Shown here piece by piece: positions 62,141 to 64,000 of a stretch of DNA of 64,000 nucleotides (position 1 is its first letter; every line of letters starts with the position of its first letter). The position numbers and the translations under genes were made by a program. Under the pieces are notes generated by a model. The model was given only the letters and a program-made list of their open reading frames with translations. It was not told the origin of the DNA and did not search any database. The DNA comes from Oceanospirillum sp048264105 (lineage in GTDB: Bacteria > Pseudomonadota > Gammaproteobacteria > Pseudomonadales > Halomonadaceae): the NCBI GenBank assembly GCA_048264105.1, contig JBLXDJ010000003.1:62001-126000 (forward strand), in the 5' to 3' direction.

Positions 62141-63250
62141 ATGACCATACAAACAACGATCCCCTGCACCATGATGCGCGGCGGCACCTCCCGGGGCCCC
62201 TATTTCCTTGCTAACGACCTGCCACGGGATCCCGAACTTCGCGATCAGGTACTGATGGTGGTGATGGGTTCGGGGCACGCCCAGCAGATCGACGGTATTG
62301 GCGGCGGTTCCAGCCTCTCCAGCAAGGTCGCCATCGTATCGGTTTCCAAACATCCGGACGCGGACATCGACTACCTGTTTGCGCAGGTGTCCGTGGATCA
62401 AAAAACCGTGGATACCTCTCCCTCCTGCGGCAACATGCTGGCCGGTGTCGCTCCCTTTGCCATCGAGTCAGGGCTGGTTAACGCCGATGACGGCGAAACC
62501 CGGGTACGGGTCCGTAACGTCAACACCGATTCCTTTATCGAAGTGGTGGTGCAGACCCCTGATGGTCAGGTGGACTATGACGGCGATACCTCCATCGACG
62601 GCGTCCAGGGTACCGCAGCACCGGTACTGCTTAATTTTCTCGATGTCGCCGGCACCAAGACCGGGCACCTGCTGCCCACCGGCAACCTGCGCGACTGCAT
62701 CGACGGTATCGAAGTGAGCTGTGTTGATGCCGCAGTACCTATGGTGCTGATCCCGGCGGAATCCCTCGGCAAAAGCGGCTGGGAAGGCAAGGAAGCACTT
62801 GATAGCGATCCCGAGTTGCTGGCCCGGATCGAAAAGATCCGCCTCGAAGCGGCCTGGAAGATGGGACTGGGAGATGCCACCGGTAAGGTGCTGCCCAAGG
62901 TATCGCTGCTGTCAAAGCCCCAGCACGGAGGCACCATCACCTCCCGTTATTTTGTGCCCGATAACTGCCATGCAGCCCATGCCGTCACCGGTGCTATCTG
63001 CGTCGCTACCGCCGCCATGCTGCCCGGCACCATCACCGATGACCTGATTGTGCGCCCCGAAAGCGATATCGCCGAGATCCGGGTCGAGCACCCCAGCGGC
63101 AAGATCGACGTGGTACTCCAGCTCGCCAGAGACGAAGCAGGCCTGCAGATCGACCGGGCGGGAATTATCCGCACCGCACGCAAGCTGTTTCGGGGCGAGC
63201 TCTATGTCCCCAGCCGTATCTGGTCACATCCGCAATCCCGGGCGTCCTGA
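62141..63250 (+). CDS. PrpF/GalD-family isomerase (possible aconitate isomerase)
   Basis: A 369-residue protein of the PrpF family, diaminopimelate-epimerase fold. Typical blocks are CTMMRGGTSRGPYFLANDLP near residue 9, DTSPSCGNMLAGVAPFAIESGL near residue 90 with the conserved Cys, and the mirror domain GGTITSRYF and DNCHAAHAVTGAIC. PrpF isomerises trans-/cis-aconitates and GalD tautomerises 4-oxalomesaconate. In a tricarballylate/tricarboxylate cluster, aconitate isomerisation is the likelier role (inference). It follows the terminator at 62038 by 56 bp and may have its own promoter. Confidence 0.85.
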   Translation: MTIQTTIPCTMMRGGTSRGPYFLANDLPRDPELRDQVLMVVMGSGHAQQIDGIGGGSSLSSKVAIVSVSKHPDADIDYLFAQVSVDQKTVDTSPSCGNMLAGVAPFAIESGLVNADDGETRVRVRNVNTDSFIEVVVQTPDGQVDYDGDTSIDGVQGTAAPVLLNFLDVAGTKTGHLLPTGNLRDCIDGIEVSCVDAAVPMVLIPAESLGKSGWEGKEALDSDPELLARIEKIRLEAAWKMGLGDATGKVLPKVSLLSKPQHGGTITSRYFVPDNCHAAHAVTGAICVATAAMLPGTITDDLIVRPESDIAEIRVEHPSGKIDVVLQLARDEAGLQIDRAGIIRTARKLFRGELYVPSRIWSHPQSRAS

Positions 63251-63283
63251 ACCGGCACTAAATAATGCCTGAAGAATACAACA

Positions 63284-63305
63284 TGACAGGTTGCTGACAG
63301 GTTCG
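63284..63305 (+). promoter_or_regulatory. Putative TctD box 3, tctC promoter
   Basis: TGACAGGTTGCTGACAG again, followed by GTTCGGTC and AGTAACTT at the -10 position. The tctC-type gene starts 97 bp downstream of the motif. Confidence 0.75.
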
Positions 63306-63401
63306 GTCAGTAACTTGAACTCAAGCTAAGACGGATGGGACAGAAAAACCAACCAATCTACGCCAACCAATAAAAAAGAAACAAACAGAGAGAGAATAAT
63401 T

Positions 63402-64000
63402 ATGAACGCTAAAAACAATAACAAGCGCTCAATATTCAAGATGGTTCAGGGCATTGCTGCCGGTGTCGCCGGTGTTGCCTGTATCGCCACCCTCGGTGTT
63501 ACCGCTCCCGCTCATGCCGCTGTCGATTTCAGTGGCGAACGGATCGAATGGATCGTGCCTTTCAAAGAGGGCGGCGGTTCAGATACCTGGGCGCGCTTCT
63601 TCGCCCCTATGATCTCAGAAAACCTGCCGGGCCAACCGCCGGTAGTCGTTAAAAACATCCCCGGTGGCGGTTCCACCAAGGGTGCCAACCAGTTCCAGCG
63701 ACGAGCCCGGAACAGCGGTGTGAATATTCTCGGCACCTCCGGTTCCACCCAGTTCCCTTATCTGCTGGGTGATCGACGCGCCAACTACGAGTACAAAGAC
63801 TGGACCCCTGTGCTGGCCTCGCCCACCGGTGGTGTGTTTTATGTCAGCCCGGAACTGGGCATCAAGTCCGCTAAAGACCTGGCTTCCCTGAGAGGCAAAG
63901 AGCTCAAGTACGCCAGCCAAGGTGCTACTTCGCTGGATCTGGTACCGCTGCTGGCACTGGATATTCTGGATATCGATGTGCAGGCGATCTTTGGTATGAA
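63402..64000 (+). CDS. tctC: Tripartite tricarboxylate transporter binding protein, partial
   Basis: The frame is open from the ATG at 63402 (AGAGAGAG just upstream) to the window edge, 199 codons. Residues 1-40 are a signal peptide ending in APAHA. The Bug/TctC fold is visible in IEWIVPFKEGGGSDTWARFFAP and VKNIPGGGSTKGANQF, the ligand-binding loops of the family. TctC captures tricarboxylates in the periplasm for the TctA/TctB permease, whose genes probably lie past the right edge. It is preceded by TctD-like box 3. Confidence 0.88.
   Translation, partial: MNAKNNNKRSIFKMVQGIAAGVAGVACIATLGVTAPAHAAVDFSGERIEWIVPFKEGGGSDTWARFFAPMISENLPGQPPVVVKNIPGGGSTKGANQFQRRARNSGVNILGTSGSTQFPYLLGDRRANYEYKDWTPVLASPTGGVFYVSPELGIKSAKDLASLRGKELKYASQGATSLDLVPLLALDILDIDVQAIFGM

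Overview
The window looks like the chromosome of a marine, Oceanospirillales-type gammaproteobacterium. Pointers are the recX-alaS-lysC-csrA-tRNA order, an OadGAB sodium-pump decarboxylase, ampDE, an RfaH/ops pair and a tricarballylate/tricarboxylate catabolic block. The genus cannot be fixed from the sequence alone. Most genes have moderate GC; about 16.1-22.1 kb is visibly AT-richer and is an accessory region.

Layout. (1) 1-7.0 kb, minus strand: a surface-glycan operon. It encodes wecB and wecC (UDP-ManNAcA), rmlB and rmlA (dTDP-4-keto-6-deoxyglucose), a WecF-like GT56 transferase, a methyltransferase, a NeuD/PglD-like acyltransferase and a glycosidase-like fragment at the window edge. Its leader carries a perfect ops element, and rfaH lies 8.4 kb away at 15.4 kb. 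(2) 7.5-15.9 kb: housekeeping genes ampE-ampD, nadC, a LysE-type exporter, a DUF523 gene, the methionine-salvage operon mtnBDC, trmO, a cold-shock gene with a partial tandem copy, and rfaH. (3) 16.0-35.0 kb: an accessory island starting at a CAU-anticodon tRNA (probably tRNA-Ile2). It holds a Tn7/Tn5053-like transposition module (tniA-tniB-tniQ), a half-size HsdS with HsdM and an XRE regulator but no HsdR, and a full contact-dependent inhibition locus (small secreted protein, cdiB, a 2676-residue cdiA with an HNH-type tip, cdiI). Repeats near both edges suggest an element boundary.

(4) 35.2-39.7 kb: an OsmC-family protein, a ZorA/ZorB-like ion-driven motor pair with a small cysteine-bearing partner, and an HD-GYP phosphodiesterase. 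(5) 39.9-53.2 kb: oadGAB, a DusC-like dihydrouridine synthase, three near-identical tRNA-Arg(ACG), tRNA-Ser(GCU), csrA, lysC, alaS, recX, and a DUF3137-like/LemA pair. (6) 53.3-64.0 kb: a tricarboxylate regulon with TctDE-type two-component genes, a co-transcribed periplasmic binding protein, tcuA-tcuB, a GntR regulator, a TauE exporter, a LysR regulator, a 67-residue small protein, a PrpF/GalD-family isomerase and the start of a tctC gene.

Three promoters in region 6 carry the same direct repeat, TGACAG-N5-TGACAG, at the same distance from the presumed -10. This ties tcuAB, the 67-residue gene and tctC into one putative TctD regulon. The strongest leads for new biology are this regulon with its small-protein gene, the minimal Zorya-like locus, the cargo and boundaries of the tRNA-linked Tn7-like element, and the HNH-tipped CdiA with its unassigned immunity protein.
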